NCBI GenBank assembly: GCA_007570785.1
Contig: ML660774.1
Coordinates: 7,579,969 to 7,643,968, forward strand
DNA length: 64,000 bases
Reading direction: 5' to 3'
Source: Antilocapra americana
Lineage: Eukaryota > Chordata > Mammalia > Artiodactyla > Antilocapridae
Shown: positions 31,608-56,900 of the stretch, piece by piece
Layout: every line of letters begins with the position of its first letter
Position numbering within the stretch: position 1 is the stretch's first letter
Made by a program: the position numbers and the translations under genes
The notes under the pieces: generated by a model
Seen by the model: only the letters and a program-made list of their open reading frames with translations
Databases searched by the model: none
What the model was told of the DNA's origin: nothing

Positions 31608-31634
31608 ATGCTGCTGCTCGATTGCAACCCAGAG
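31608..31634 (+). CDS. ANKRD37: ANKRD37 coding exon 1
   Basis: Nine codons, MLLLDCNPE, after GGGAG (purine at -3). Donor GAG/GTGAGA. The exon's 5' UTR extends back into the CpG island. Confidence 0.94.
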
Positions 31635-32265
31635 GTGAGACTGAGGCTGCTTTTGTCCGGCAGGCTTGAGCTTCCAGATGTCTCTCTTCTAGAGAAGGCT
31701 AGATAGGGTGAGGGTGTGCTGACCACTTGGCGCTGCCAAGTCAAGCCTCTCCAGAGTTGGAAGGTTTTTGGAGTGGTGGAGGATTTCAATCCCCGGAGGG
31801 CAGGAGCCTGGACAAAGGCGAGAAGAGGTGCTGTAGCTGTTCTTTTCTCGCAGGTCGATAGTCTGAAGCATCTGCTGGAGACCGGGGCCTCCGTCAACGC
31901 ACCCCCGGATCCCTGCGAGCAGTCGCCTGTCCACTTGGCCGCAGGTGGCGGCCTTGCTTGCTTTCTTCTCTGGCAGCTGCAGACGGGCGCTGACCTCAAC
32001 CTGCAGGTAACTAGGTAACTGATTGTTGCTGTGTGCGACCCTCCCCTTCACCCCAAATCCACACGAACATTTCTTGGACGCCAACCTATTCAGTCGTGTT
32101 TCAGTTATTAGAAACATGACTAGCACAGCGATGCCCCATAGAAGTGTGACACTATGTAACTTTACAATTTTCCAGTAGCCACATTAATGAAGTAAAGCGA
32201 AACATTTTAGTAAACTGACCCAATTAATCAAAAATATTATAATTTCATGTGTAATCAATATAAAA

Positions 32266-32324
<59 letters not shown>

Positions 32325-33942
32325 GATATGCCTTCTCACTCTCCGTGTATTTTACATGGACAGCACATTTCAATTCAGACTAGCCACATTTCAGATGCTC
32401 ATTAGCCGGATAGATGGCTGCTGGTTACTACATTGGACATTCCCAAGGTCTACCATTCATTTCCAAAGGAACAACTGCTCCATTACAAAATCCAAAGTCT
32501 CAGGGTAGCACAACTCATAAGACATGCTCACAATCAATATAATGCTTTACAGAACTTTCTTAGGGCAGTTTGCATCTTCCATTGAATATTAAATTGTAAC
32601 TTTTACTTCTATAGGATTCTATTTTTCTTTTAATCACTTAAGATTTACTGTATGTATGTAGCTGTGACTGCACATGCTTTTATTAATAACAATTCTGTAT
32701 TTAATAAGGGCACCAAGTGAACTTTATTTTAAAAAAGAATTAAAAGATTCAGTCCAGTATTATGCAGTTCTAACCCTACTTCCTCAAATAGCTTTCTCAA
32801 GCAATAAACGTCTCATCAACTCCCGTAAGAGTGTTTTGGGGAGAGACTAAAATATGCTGTCTTGTCTGTAAGGATGTTTTTGGAGAAGCTCCATTACATA
32901 AGGCAGCAAGAGTTGGAAGCATGGAATGCCTCAGCCTGCTTGTAGCCAGTGATGCCCAAATTGAGTGAGTATGGAATCAGTGACTTCAAATTTTATATTT
33001 TCTTGGGTTAATCAGACTCCTGCAGCTCAATTACATGATGCTTGCCTAATTGATAATGTAGTGGAACCATTTAAATGTTAATTTAGTCTGTTAATGATTA
33101 TCTCATACTATTCGACTGAGTTAAAAAATGGATCCTAAGCAAGCAGAGGTGCAGTTCTCTCATGTGTCATGGCAGTATTACATTTTAGTTGTTTTAAAAA
33201 ATCCATTCTATAGATGCTCTCACTGATTTCCTCTTGTGTACTCACTCACTGTATTGAGAACAGAATACTTTTATTTGTGCAGAAACGATGTGCCCATTTT
33301 GTGCTGTCCTCTGTGCTAATTAAAGACAAACAGTGAGCAAACATGGAATTCCTCTATGCTTCCTTTACCTCTTTTATTCTGCAACCAGCATTTGTAAGAG
33401 CCCAAAGCACCTTTGTTAGAAATGTATTTTAAAAAGGCTAAACAACTGTCAACTTTTATTTGAACACTTTTTTTTTGTCTTAAACTTAGTTTATGTAATA
33501 AGAATGGGCAAACAGCTGAAGATCTTGCTTGGTCATGTGGATTTCCAGAATGTGCCAAGTTTCTTACAACAATTAAATGTATGCAGACAAAAAAATCAAG
33601 GGAACAACTCAGTAAAGATAATTGTGTTCAAGTGCTCAGACAGAAACGAAGTTTTGGAAGTGAAGAAAATACAAGTGGGAAAAGGAAGTGTTGGTAAGTT
33701 ATTCAGTTTCTTCATTCTTCCTCCCTTAAGGATCTATTATTTAGCACAGAATTTATTGTTTTATTTAAATATTGCCAGTCTTTTGTCTTGTATATCTTTT
33801 CATTCTCATTAACATATTTTAATACTGGATGTAGTAACTACTACTAGACTTTAGAGACCAAAATTGTCCTGCATGGTGGAAGATTGGGGAGGAAACCTTT
33901 TTTAAAAAAGGTTTTAATGTTAATATGTTTTTTAACAACAGA
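31608..33942 (+). CDS. ANKRD37: ANKRD37, ankyrin repeat domain 37 (complete CDS)
   Basis: Small hypoxia-induced ankyrin-repeat protein; in mouse it is a reported substrate of the FEM1B ubiquitin ligase. Exons 31608-31634 (coding part), 31854-32006, 32873-32964, 33490-33693 and 33942 onward join in frame to 158 codons, the human length. The start is MLLLDCNPE; an in-frame ATG far upstream is in the promoter. Three ankyrin units are visible: SPVHLAAGGGLACFLLWQLQ, APLHKAARVGSMECLSLLVA and TAEDLAWSCGFPECAKFL. The basic tail has RQKR and ends GKRKC. The stop codon is split by the last intron, TG at 33692-33693 and A at 33942. If that intron is retained the reading adds only one Trp before TAA. All junctions are GT-AG. 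Confidence 0.96.
31854..32006 (+). CDS. ANKRD37: ANKRD37 coding exon 2
   Basis: 51 whole codons (residues 10-60), first ankyrin unit. Acceptor TTCTTTTCTCGCAG, donor CAG/GTAACT. Confidence 0.95.
32125..32452. repeat. Ancient interspersed repeat with a (CA)n expansion
   Basis: 'TTCCAGTAGCCACATTAATGA' and 'CAATTCAGACTAGCCACATTTC' are familiar from an old mammalian repeat whose family I cannot name securely. A run of about 26 CA units (32270-32322) sits in its middle, inside ANKRD37 intron 2. Confidence 0.65.
32873..32964 (+). CDS. ANKRD37: ANKRD37 coding exon 3
   Basis: Residues 61-90 plus two bases of Asp91; second ankyrin unit. Acceptor TTGTCTGTAAG, donor GA/GTGAGT. Confidence 0.94.
33490..33693 (+). 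CDS. ANKRD37: ANKRD37 coding exon 4
   Basis: Completes Asp91, then residues 92-158 and the TG of the stop. Acceptor TTTTTTGTCTTAAACTTAG, donor TTG/GTAAGT. Confidence 0.93.
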
Positions 33943-34185
33943 TGTATTGGTCATGAAGAGGTGTGGAGAAGGTCTTCACTTCATGCAGCTCAGCTACGAG
34001 CTGTGGCTTCTGGCTCATCAAGTGTGTCTCAACTCCTTCTAAGAAGGAGGAAACCTTTCTTCTAAGTGAAGATAACGTTCAAGAATACATGTATTTACAT
34101 GCCTATAATGTTCTGGTTGTGCATGCTTTGTCTCTTAACTTATTAAAAGAATGTCTAAAGAATAAATTGATTTATTTGTGATAGT
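33942..34185 (+). other. ANKRD37: ANKRD37 terminal exon (last stop base and 3' UTR)
   Basis: Acceptor TTTTTTAACAACAG. The first base (A) completes the TGA stop; the rest is 3' UTR up to the poly(A) signal at 34161. Confidence 0.75.
34161..34166 (+). terminator. ANKRD37 poly(A) signal AATAAA
   Basis: AATAAA followed by a T/GT-rich stretch. The six bases TTTATT at 34171-34176 form a second AATAAA on the other strand. Confidence 0.75.
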
Positions 34186-34249
34186 TACAACCTTTGGAAA
34201 AACTCATAGAAACCATCAAACTACCCCCAGGATTTAATTTGAAATTAAA

Positions 34250-34255
34250 TTTATT
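34250..34255 (-). terminator. UFSP2 poly(A) signal AATAAA (minus strand)
   Basis: About 56 bases after the UFSP2 stop codon; the first signal reached. A second minus-strand AATAAA at 34176-34171 would make the transcript overlap ANKRD37. Confidence 0.6.
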
Positions 34256-34310
34256 CTTTATCAACGAAGTTACAATGTACAACTTTACTACAGTCTGAGT
34301 CCAAGATATT

Positions 34311-48519
<14,209 letters not shown>

Positions 48520-48696
48520 CTAAGACAAATAAAACCAAAATTTCGTTGTAAAACAAAAGAAACTCATCCTCCTATAAATTAGAATCCAGCTGAATTTAGG
48601 TCAAGGTATAAATTAACCTTGACTTTTCAAATTATCTCATGAGTTAATTCCTTGCTTTATGGAGAAAAACAAAACACAATAAATTCTGTATTAGAG

Positions 48697-48860
48697 GTTC
48701 TTAGCCTTTGTTCCACATTGAAATCACCTGAGGATTATTTAAAGCACCCATTCCTGGGCTATACTCCCAGAGATTCTGACAAATTGGTCTGGGGAGGATA
48801 TTTAAAAATTCTTCTATGTCAACGATTCTAAAGGAAAAAGGTTGAGGACCACACTGCTCT
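48697..48860 (+). mobile_element. MER5A-like hAT transposon
   Basis: 'GGTTCTTAGCCTTTG', 'GAAATCACCTGAGGA', 'ACTCCCAGAGATTCTGAC' and 'TTGAGGACCACACTG' in consensus order. Confidence 0.7.
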
Positions 48861-48889
48861 GGGACAGTATTTCTAAATTATAGTCTTTG

Positions 48890-49310
48890 CAATTATAGGG
48901 TTTAACAATGCCATGAAAAGATCAACGGTCAAGAAATGGTTTAAGAATGGGACAGGAACACTGAACCCATTATGATAACAACTGGTGGGCAAGACAATAA
49001 GAGGAAACTAATACATCACTGATGGTGGGAGTATGAAGTACAAACAACTCTTAGATTCATCATAGGGTGATGTGGCAATAAGAATCAAAAGCCTTACATT
49101 CACATTCTTGGTCTAGTAATTCTACGTAGAGAAATTTAATCTAAGAAAATGTGCAAAACACACAAAGATTAGTGTATACAGATATTAACCTGTCAACAAG
49201 GGGAGACCAATTAAATAATTACAAATATTATACAGCAATGAAAAATCATGCTTTATGTGACTATTTAATGCTGTAGGAAAAATGCCTTTAACTTACAAGG
49301 TGGGGGGGAA
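48890..49310 (+). mobile_element. Probable old L1 fragment
   Basis: 'AATACATCACTGATGGTGGGAG', 'GGTCTAGTAATTCTACGTA' and 'TATACAGCAATGAAAAATC' resemble L1ME-type 3' sequence. Confidence 0.5.
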
Positions 49311-49596
49311 GAACACTTATGTAAAATGAAATTATTAGCAGTTCTTTTTGAGTCCACATGCTGAGTTTCAGGTAGTTGACGACATACGACAAAAGACATA
49401 CCATTTTGCTTGGGGAGAAGGGTGGGAAAGAAGAAGCCAACCTCTGAGAAAAGGTTTCAAAGATTTCATCAGATTTTCAAAATATGCCTCGAACAAGATG
49501 AAGAAACATACTACACAGTAAGAGCCCTATTTTTAACTAAATCAGTACGTACTACATTTACTGAACTCTTAAAAAGTAGAAGGCACTATGCTAAAT

Positions 49597-49864
49597 GCTG
49601 CTGCTAAGTCGCGTCAGTCATGTCGGACTCTGTGCGACCAAATAGATGGCAGCCCACCAGGCTCCCCCGTCCCTGGGATTCTCCAGGCAAGAACACTGGA
49701 ATGGGTTGCGATTTCCTTCTCCAATGCAGGAAAGTGAAAAGTGAAAGTGAAGTCGCTCAGTCGTGTCTGACTCAGCAACCCCATGGACTGCAGCCTACTA
49801 GGCTCCTCTGTCCATGGGATTTTCCAGGCAAGAGTACTGGAGTGGGGTGCCATTGCCTTTTCCT
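49597..49864 (-). mobile_element. BOV-A2 SINE (dimer)
   Basis: Two BovA monomers in reverse orientation joined by GTGAAAAGTGAAAGTGAAGT, preceded by a (CTG)n tract. Confidence 0.87.
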
Positions 49865-50651
49865 ATGCTAAATGACTGGACATATATTAACTTTGATACT
49901 CAAAATATGTACCATTACTATTTTTTGCATTTATAATCCCTGTCACATTGTTCCAACGGTGACTGCTTTTATTTTCCACAAATTATAACCTATTGAGAGG
50001 CCCATGCCCTTTGCCCCAGTTTTACTTCTTGGAATTTATCCTAAAGAAATAACCAAGAAAGTTCAGGACAAAGTTAGCTTGAATGCTGTCCACTTATCGT
50101 ACTGTTGTTCATCACAGCAAAAAACAAACAAAAAAATCCCACCTAAATAGCTATCAATAAGAATCTGTTAAGTATAAGAAGGCGGTTAAATACCATGTAC
50201 CTATTTGAATAAAAAATATTTAATGGCACTGAAAGATACTGAAGATAAAAGTTATTAAGAGCAACACTTAACTGTGACTTTCTGTATCACCCTGTAACTA
50301 ATTACTCGTGTTGCCTTTTCTGTAACACTGGAAAAATATACATCACAGGGTTGTTCTGAAGGCTCCATAAGAGATCTTATGTGAACACACTAGAATCTCC
50401 TTACACTTCTGAATTAAGACTCTCTCTGAAAAAATAATATTTAAACTGAGATCTGAGGGGTAAGTATTCCAAAGGAAATACTCCAAAGAACATTTCAAAT
50501 TCCAAAGGAAAGATAGGGGTGAAGGTGGCTAAGCCTCTCCCAGGCAGGGGCTCTGACTGGTGAAGACCGTTTAAGACACCAGAGCAGAGGGTTAGATCTC
50601 ATGGTGCCAAGGACAATAGCTAGAGACTGTGATGACCGACAGCCATTTAGA

Positions 50652-50820
50652 GGTCAGTCGTATCCAACTCTTTGCGACCCCATGGACTATACAGTCAGGC
50701 CAGAATGCTGGAGTGGGTAGCTGTTCCCTTCTCCAGGGGATCTTCCCGACCCAGGGACTGAACCAGGGTGTCCTGCATTGCAGGTAGCGTCTTTACCAAC
50801 TGTGCTATCAGGAAAGCCCC
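50652..50820 (-). mobile_element. Bov-tA SINE
   Basis: Reverse copy with an internal deletion in the BovA body, ending at CTATCAGGAAAGCCCC. Confidence 0.82.
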
Positions 50821-51548
50821 TGTAGATTCCATAACATTTGGTCACGGAACAGAAGTTCAGGAGCTGCGAAGAGGGCGATGTCAAGCATGATTTCCAGGTG
50901 TTTGGCATGAACAACGGTGGGGTGGGTGGTGGCGCAATGACCTGAGACGGGGGTCACTGGAGAAAGAGCAGGGTGAGGTGGGGCTGGTTAGGTCAGTTTT
51001 GAACTTGCTGAGTTTAAAATATATATGGGCCAACCAAGCGGAGGTACGTTTATTAGATATGCGGCTCTGGAGCTCAGAATACACCTCTAAGCTGCAGATA
51101 CAAATTCTGGAGAAAGCCCAGGGTGTAAAGGAAAATACTGAACACACATCTAGGGATACCGGACTGCAGCAGAACCTGCCTGAGCACTCATGGGGGAAAC
51201 CAGGGAAGTGTGACCGCCGCACAGCCGAGAAACAAGAATTATTTGGAAAGTCACTCTTCTCTTTTCCAGGTCCACTCTTTCTTTGAAACCTTCAAAACCG
51301 TCTCATGATTCCCTCGTTCTCAAAATGCACACACAAGGGAAAGGTGCAGGGAGCGCGGCGGAGCCCGGCCGTCGAAGGTCGTCCGGCTTCCCTCCGGCCC
51401 TACCGGGAGGGGCCAGGCCGAGGACGAGAAGGCCCAGACCGAGGCCCGGACCACCGGTCCCCGGCAGGCCCAGTTCTTTCAAGGGCCGCAGAGCCCCACT
51501 CGCAGGCAGCTAGTGAGGTCGGAGGCGAGCTGCGGGGGGGATACTCAC

Positions 51549-51640
51549 CAGATCAGCTACGCGGCGTCGACGGCAACACCCAGGCCCGCCCACCGCGCAG
51601 AAGGCTGGCTCCGACGTGGCTCCGCCGGAGGACGGGATGG
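51549..51640 (-). other. UFSP2: UFSP2 untranslated first exon
   Basis: Minus-strand donor GATCTG/GTGAGT at 51549. The 5' end is not determined and is placed near the GC-rich promoter core. The frame is open across the splice but has no ATG in this part. Confidence 0.65.
51613..51620 (-). promoter_or_regulatory. UPRE-like XBP1/ATF6 core near the UFSP2 start
   Basis: The minus strand reads GCCACGTC, the core of the XBP1s/ATF6 element, about 65 bases upstream of the UFSP2 exon 1 donor. UFMylation is tied to ER stress, so use is plausible but unproved. Confidence 0.4.
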
Positions 51641-51650
51641 GGGAGGGCCG

Positions 51651-51674
51651 ACTACCGTTCCCAACATGCCGTGC
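51651..51674 (+). promoter_or_regulatory. ZNF143 (STAF)-type site
   Basis: ACTAC..TCCCA..ATGC..GC agrees with the long ZNF143 motif at all but two fixed positions (C for A after ACTAC and after ATGC). Such sites are common in bidirectional promoters. Confidence 0.65.
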
Positions 51675-51825
51675 GGCGCGCGTCCCGGGGCGTACCACCA
51701 GGCCAGATCTCGCGGGGGGATAACGGGGCGGGCTCGTGACGGCTTTCTGTTTGTGTCTTCCTCGATCCGGATGCGAACCCTCCACCTCGCCTCCCGCAAC
51801 GTTCGTTCTCAGAATGGATTCTCCC

Positions 51826-51839
51826 GTAGCCGGGGCAAC
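51826..51839 (+). promoter_or_regulatory. RFX X-box
   Basis: GTAGCC-GG-GGCAAC fits the X-box consensus GTNRCC(N0-3)RGYAAC exactly. X-boxes drive ciliary genes, which suits CFAP96 just downstream. Confidence 0.75.
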
Positions 51840-51984
51840 GCGCCGCAGACAGTCTCCCCGGCTCCGCTAGCGCGCGGACCGGCTGCGTGGCGAGGTCCAG
51901 CGCGGGAATCGCACGCGCGGGGGCTGCCTGGTGGCCCTGGTCGCTCCTGCAGCTTGGCTCGGACTGGAGCTGGGACAGTCTGAT

Positions 51985-53764
51985 CTCTGATCTTTGTACC
52001 CTTCTCCGAGGTGACTTGGCCCTTGTCTTTTAGATACCTAGTCACTCTGAACCTCAGTTTCTCTAATGGGACCTCATTTTCCCCAGAAGTTTTTTCTGTC
52101 CCTTCATCCCCTAGGGCACTTTATCCATAACTTTGGAAGGGTACTTGCCGTGTTTACTGTCTAAGTGTATAAGCTCCCTAATAGCAGTATCTATGCCTTT
52201 TAAATATGTGAATGAAAGATTTTGCCAGTGCTGCTCAAGAAGAGTTAAGTAGTGGAAAAATTCAAGGCAAAAACTCCCCTTTTGTTCACTTTCTTTTCTT
52301 CCCTCTGTGTCAACTTCGTTGGGTGGTTCCTATCTTCCTGGAGCCCACAGTTTAGTAAGGGAAAACAGCAGTTAATTCAAGATCCCTATATAAGGTGAAT
52401 GTAAAATAACCCAATATAAGCATCCATGATCAGGGCTTGGAGAGGGAGGTACATGGCGCTATGATGAAGTGAATTAAGGAAGTGAAGAATGAGCTAAACA
52501 ATCGGAAGAATCAGTATTTATTGAGGAAAGAAAGGGGTAGGCACAGTGAAGTACTTTGGAGAGAGGCTGACTTGAAAACTGAAAAGCAATTGGAGCTTAG
52601 GTTCTAGGGAGGGGGGAGTTCCCATGGTGACAGATGAGGGTGATAGTGGCTTTATGAGCCATTTAAAGGATTTGAGCCCCTGTGGCAGCACAGGAAGACT
52701 TTAAGGTTGCAGTGGAGATGGAGCCCTGAAATATGAAAGGAATCGAATTAGTGCCCTCCGACTGACTGACTTTTAGTTTTAAAGCATACCTGATCAGAAG
52801 AAGACCTAGGATGGCAAGGAGGAGGGGGGGATGAGCCACAGATTCAAATAGGCAATCTTGTTTATTGTCATTGAAACAACTTGCTCTAAATTCAAGGCAC
52901 AAGTTTCTTACCCTAGATTATAAACTGGGAAGCGTAAGCCAATGTTTGTTTTACTCGTCAACCTAAGTATCCAGTAACTAGATCTAGTTGGTGCTTCCCA
53001 TTACCATGAAATGGGAGCAAGTATTAGCTCTTTGGTCCAACTTTTTAGAACATATCTGATTAAAGAAAATATCCAAATACTGTAGTTGCATATCTAGAGT
53101 GATATTTCAAGAACTCATAGTTGCAGTCTGCTTTTTAACAAATGCTCTGAATTCTTTGTGGATTTTTGTTTTGCTGTTCTTCATGTTTATCTTGTTTAGT
53201 CAGTTGTCCTCTCTTCTTGTCCCTGCTGTGAACTGATTTCGCCAAGTGGCACATTTGTTATATATATTTAAACTTGAAAAAATTCAAGAACTATAGGGTA
53301 ATGCCTAGGTGTGTTGTGCATTCTGAAAACGTAAGTTGTAATTTTTACTACAAGGGACAATGTAGTATGTTTAGATAGAAGGGTTTAAACTACAAATGAC
53401 TGCCTTATATAATTAAAATCTTTCATTCAACTTTGAACTTCTCAAAAAAAAAGGATGTTGTTTATATAGTATTTATAGCACACTGTGCCATCATAATATT
53501 ATTATTTGTGACAGATGAATGGCAGTGCCACAGATAAACATTTCTTTGTAATCTGTGGATACTTCAGCTGGAGACTCAAGGGGAGGGTTTGTGGTGATAA
53601 TTTTGAATCTCCATCATTCCCCCTTGGCCCCACAAAGTAGATTCTTTCCCCATATAGCTTGGGACTATTGTTTTGTGATGTAACTGTGTGCACGTTAACT
53701 CTCAGACTGAAAATATTTTGGACTGAAATTTAGAATCACCTTTTTCCTAAATTTTCTCCTGTAG
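51985..53764 (+). other. CFAP96 5' non-coding exon and first intron
   Basis: No coding sequence. A donor candidate GAG/GTGACT at 52010/52011 could end the untranslated first exon; not certain. No repeat recognised. Confidence 0.4.
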
Positions 53765-53955
53765 TTTTCAGTGTAGAGTAGGATTTTGCTATAGAAATAG
53801 CACCAAGAAAGCCGCTGAAGTCAGCAACATAGAGCACAGCCAACAAGAAGCAGCCATGCCTTTGGAAGGAGGGAAAACTGATATGGAGAGGATTGGCCTC
53901 TTCAGTGAGATGGAATATATTACTGTGGGTGATAAATATGTGTCGCACTTTAATC
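53765..53955 (+). CDS. CFAP96: CFAP96 first coding exon
   Basis: Acceptor at 53764 (TTTCTCCTGTAG) or six bases later (TTTTCAG). About 90 bases of 5' UTR, then ATG at 53856 after CAGCC. Residues 1-33 and one base of Arg34. Donor ATC/GTAAGT. Confidence 0.88.
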
Positions 53956-56900
53956 GTAAGTATAATTTGGTTTTCTTTACAGCGTAAGAGTGGATGTTTC
54001 CTCTATAAAATTTTGGATTTAATGTTTGTTAAATGATCTTTTTGAATGGTCTGTATTTTAAAGCTTTGTATAAAGCTCTGTATAAAGTTGAAAACACCTG
54101 TGAAATTGCAATAGCGGTAAGAGAGAACTCTTTTTTTGTAAGATCAGGAAGCTCGCTCTCTTGAACTATGCTACCTTCATATATTCTCCTCATAGGTATT
54201 TGTATTTATTTTCAAGGTGCATGGCAGTTTTCTCCCAGAATATTTTTTTTGTTTGTTGTCTAGTCAACTAAGTTGTGTTCGATTCTTTTGCAAGCCCATG
54301 GACTGTAGCCCTCCAGGCTCCTCTGTCCAAGGGATTTCTCAAGAATACTAGAGTGAGTTGCCATTTCCTTCAGGGAATCTTCTGGACCCAGGAATTGCCC
54401 CAATCTCCTGTCGCTCCTGCATTGGCAGACAGATTCTTTAGCACTGGCGCCCCACCTGGAGAGCCCAAAAAGGGAATTACAACCATGAAGGGACTGAACC
54501 ATTGGCTTTTTTTTCCCCCTTAGTTGGGACACTCTGCTTTACAAATAGCATTTACATTTACATCTAAAATGGCCATCCATGATCATTTTCTTGAAAATGA
54601 AGTGCCAAATAAATACCTGAGAGATTTTTAGAAGAGTCATAAATAAAACAATGAAAAAGAATACGCTGATATGGAACATCTCTAAGATAAATTGTTAAAA
54701 AGGCAAGATGCAAAAGAGTTTCCTATGGGAAAGTATTGGATTCAGTGACCTGTAAGTAAGGCCTCTTCCAGCTCTCAGATTCAGAGTTTAAGAAGATCTC
54801 AGTCTAGTTATTAAAGTGTTTTTAATGGAAATGCCTTAGTTCTTATTGTCAGTGAAGCCTTTGATATGGATCTTTCAGTGACCATTTTGAAACAGCATTG
54901 AAGAGCTCAAAACTCACTGGCTCAAATCACATTTTGAAATTTTTCTCTGTTGCTCTGGTGTTCTAGTGGCAAGGATCAGGAAAGTTTTCTGTTATTTTTC
55001 ATGTCTTTTTATTAATGGTGAGCTCAAAATTGTGATATTCCTATTTTATCTTTAAAGGACCCTTTAATGAAGCTGCAAGCAAAAATAGACAGATTCTACC
55101 CGGGGGATCCAAAGAAATGTCTAATCTCCAGGCAGGTTATTTTGATCCCCATTTTGCAAGGATTTTTGAAGGTGAAGGCTATGTCAATCCGAATCAAGTG
55201 AGGAGACGGTACATGATGGAAGAAGCCAAAAAAAATCTAAGCAAAGCCTTCCTCCCTAGCAGTGGAGAGAAAAAGCCGTAAGTACTGGGGAGAAAATCTT
55301 AAATCTATCCCCTGCATCACTCTCTCTCCTCCAGCCTAAATTGTTGATTTTTCTGTAGGACTTAACTTATGTAAGACTCATTTTTTAAAGTGTGACTTTT
55401 AGGTTAAGTTTGTCTTAGATGGAGACAATTATATTGGGTGATTTAAGTTGCCAGGTGATTAAGTAGATTCTCATTGTCACATTCGGAGAAGGCACTGGCA
55501 CCCCACCCCAGTACTCTGGCCTGGAGAATCCCATGGACGGAGGAGCCTGGTAGGCTGCAGTCCATGGGGACGCTAACAGTTGGGCACCACTGAGTGACTA
55601 AACTTTTATGCATTGGAAAAGGAAATGGCAGCCCACTCCAGTGTTCTAGCCTGGAGAATCCCAGGGATGGGGGAGCCTGGTGGGCTGCCGTCTGTGGGGT
55701 CGCACAGAGTCGGACACGACTGAAGCGGCTTAGCGGCAGCAGCATTGTCACGTTAAGTTTTTAGTCATCTATGTCACTATTTTCTACAAGTTTATACTAA
55801 TAAAGCCAACTAAATAATGAAAATAAGTTTTTTAGTTGAAAATCTTGCAATAGTCAGACTAGAAAAAAAATTGCCTTGGGTCATCATGTCTGTGGCCTTG
55901 ACTATTTTTTCTGCTATTTAAAACTTTAAAAACATATAAATAAAAAATGTGAAATTAGGAGAAATATTTTCTGGGTAAAAAGGATAATTTATCAAAGGTA
56001 ACATTGTTTAAAAATCATGAAGTTACATGTAGGGGCTTCACAGTATTTTAGTTGTAAAAATTGTCAGGATGAGTATCTTTTTTTTAACCTGTAAATCCTA
56101 AACAGAAAAAATCATATAATCTATGTGATATAGCTGAGTTTTATAATATGATGTTAATTCACACTCAATAACATTGACTCTCAATCTAGAGTTTATGACA
56201 GATGAGGATTGGTTGAAAAATAATTTTGTGCTTATTTGTGATTTTGATATTAGTAAAGCTTCAATCTTCCAAGTTAAACTGTGTTTATTAAGAGTGGAGA
56301 ATGTCTTTTTTTCTGTTATTATAGTTTATCTTTTCCTACCTTTGTACACTTTGGAGAAGTTTGAACTATTTATTATTAGTAGTAGTACTTTTTTTTTGGT
56401 TTCTTACTTTTCTTCTTAGCTGTAAATTCCAATGTGTATTTTTGGGGCTACTACTTTATTTCTTTTTCATGTAACATATATATTTTATCCTTTAAACAAC
56501 TTGTTTTCCTATTCGCCTTTCCCATCCCCTGGAACTAATACAATATTTAAAAAAAAAAAACTATGCTTAAATAAAAAATAATTTTAGAAAAAACACAGTA
56601 GAAGAACATGCAAAGGGTCTATTTATTTTTATGGTTAACTGAACTAATGTGAACTCTTCTCACCTCCTAGAGATTGCTAAGCTTTGTTTATGTAGAACAT
56701 TTAAAATGGAATTTTTGACTTTGAATAATGGGGAAAATTAGATTAAAAAACTAACAAAAGAGGGGTTTTTTTCTTACCAAAGTTAGGCAAGTCAAATCTA
56801 CTGCATATATTTTGCTTCTCTTTCAATAGTATTTTACAGATTTTGGTAAAATTCATCTAACATGAAGTTCACGATTTTCACTTGCTTCTTTTGTTGTTAC

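Larger units (their letters stand above)
30940..31660. promoter_or_regulatory. CpG island, LRP2BP/ANKRD37 bidirectional promoter
   Basis: GC-rich and CpG-dense, with GC boxes (CCCCGCCC-type) and a CCAAT box at 31287-31291 (GGCCAATCAG). A TTTTAAAT element lies about 110 bases before the ANKRD37 ATG. ANKRD37 starts at its right edge. Head-to-head use by LRP2BP is inferred from human gene structure. Confidence 0.75.
51330..51980. promoter_or_regulatory. CpG island, UFSP2/CFAP96 bidirectional promoter
   Basis: CpG-dense, with GC boxes. UFSP2 exon 1 leaves to the left at 51549; CFAP96 must start to the right. Specific sites are listed separately. Confidence 0.8.

Noticed and set aside
33695..33697. 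TAA as the ANKRD37 stop
   Set aside because: The perfect donor TTG/GTAAGT at the same place and the split TGA reproduce the 158-residue family length.
51513..51983. Long plus-strand open frame (156 codons) in the second CpG island
   Set aside because: GC-rich promoter DNA rarely has stops; the residues are Arg/Pro/Gly/Ala-rich, match no family, and UFSP2 exon 1 lies on the other strand here.
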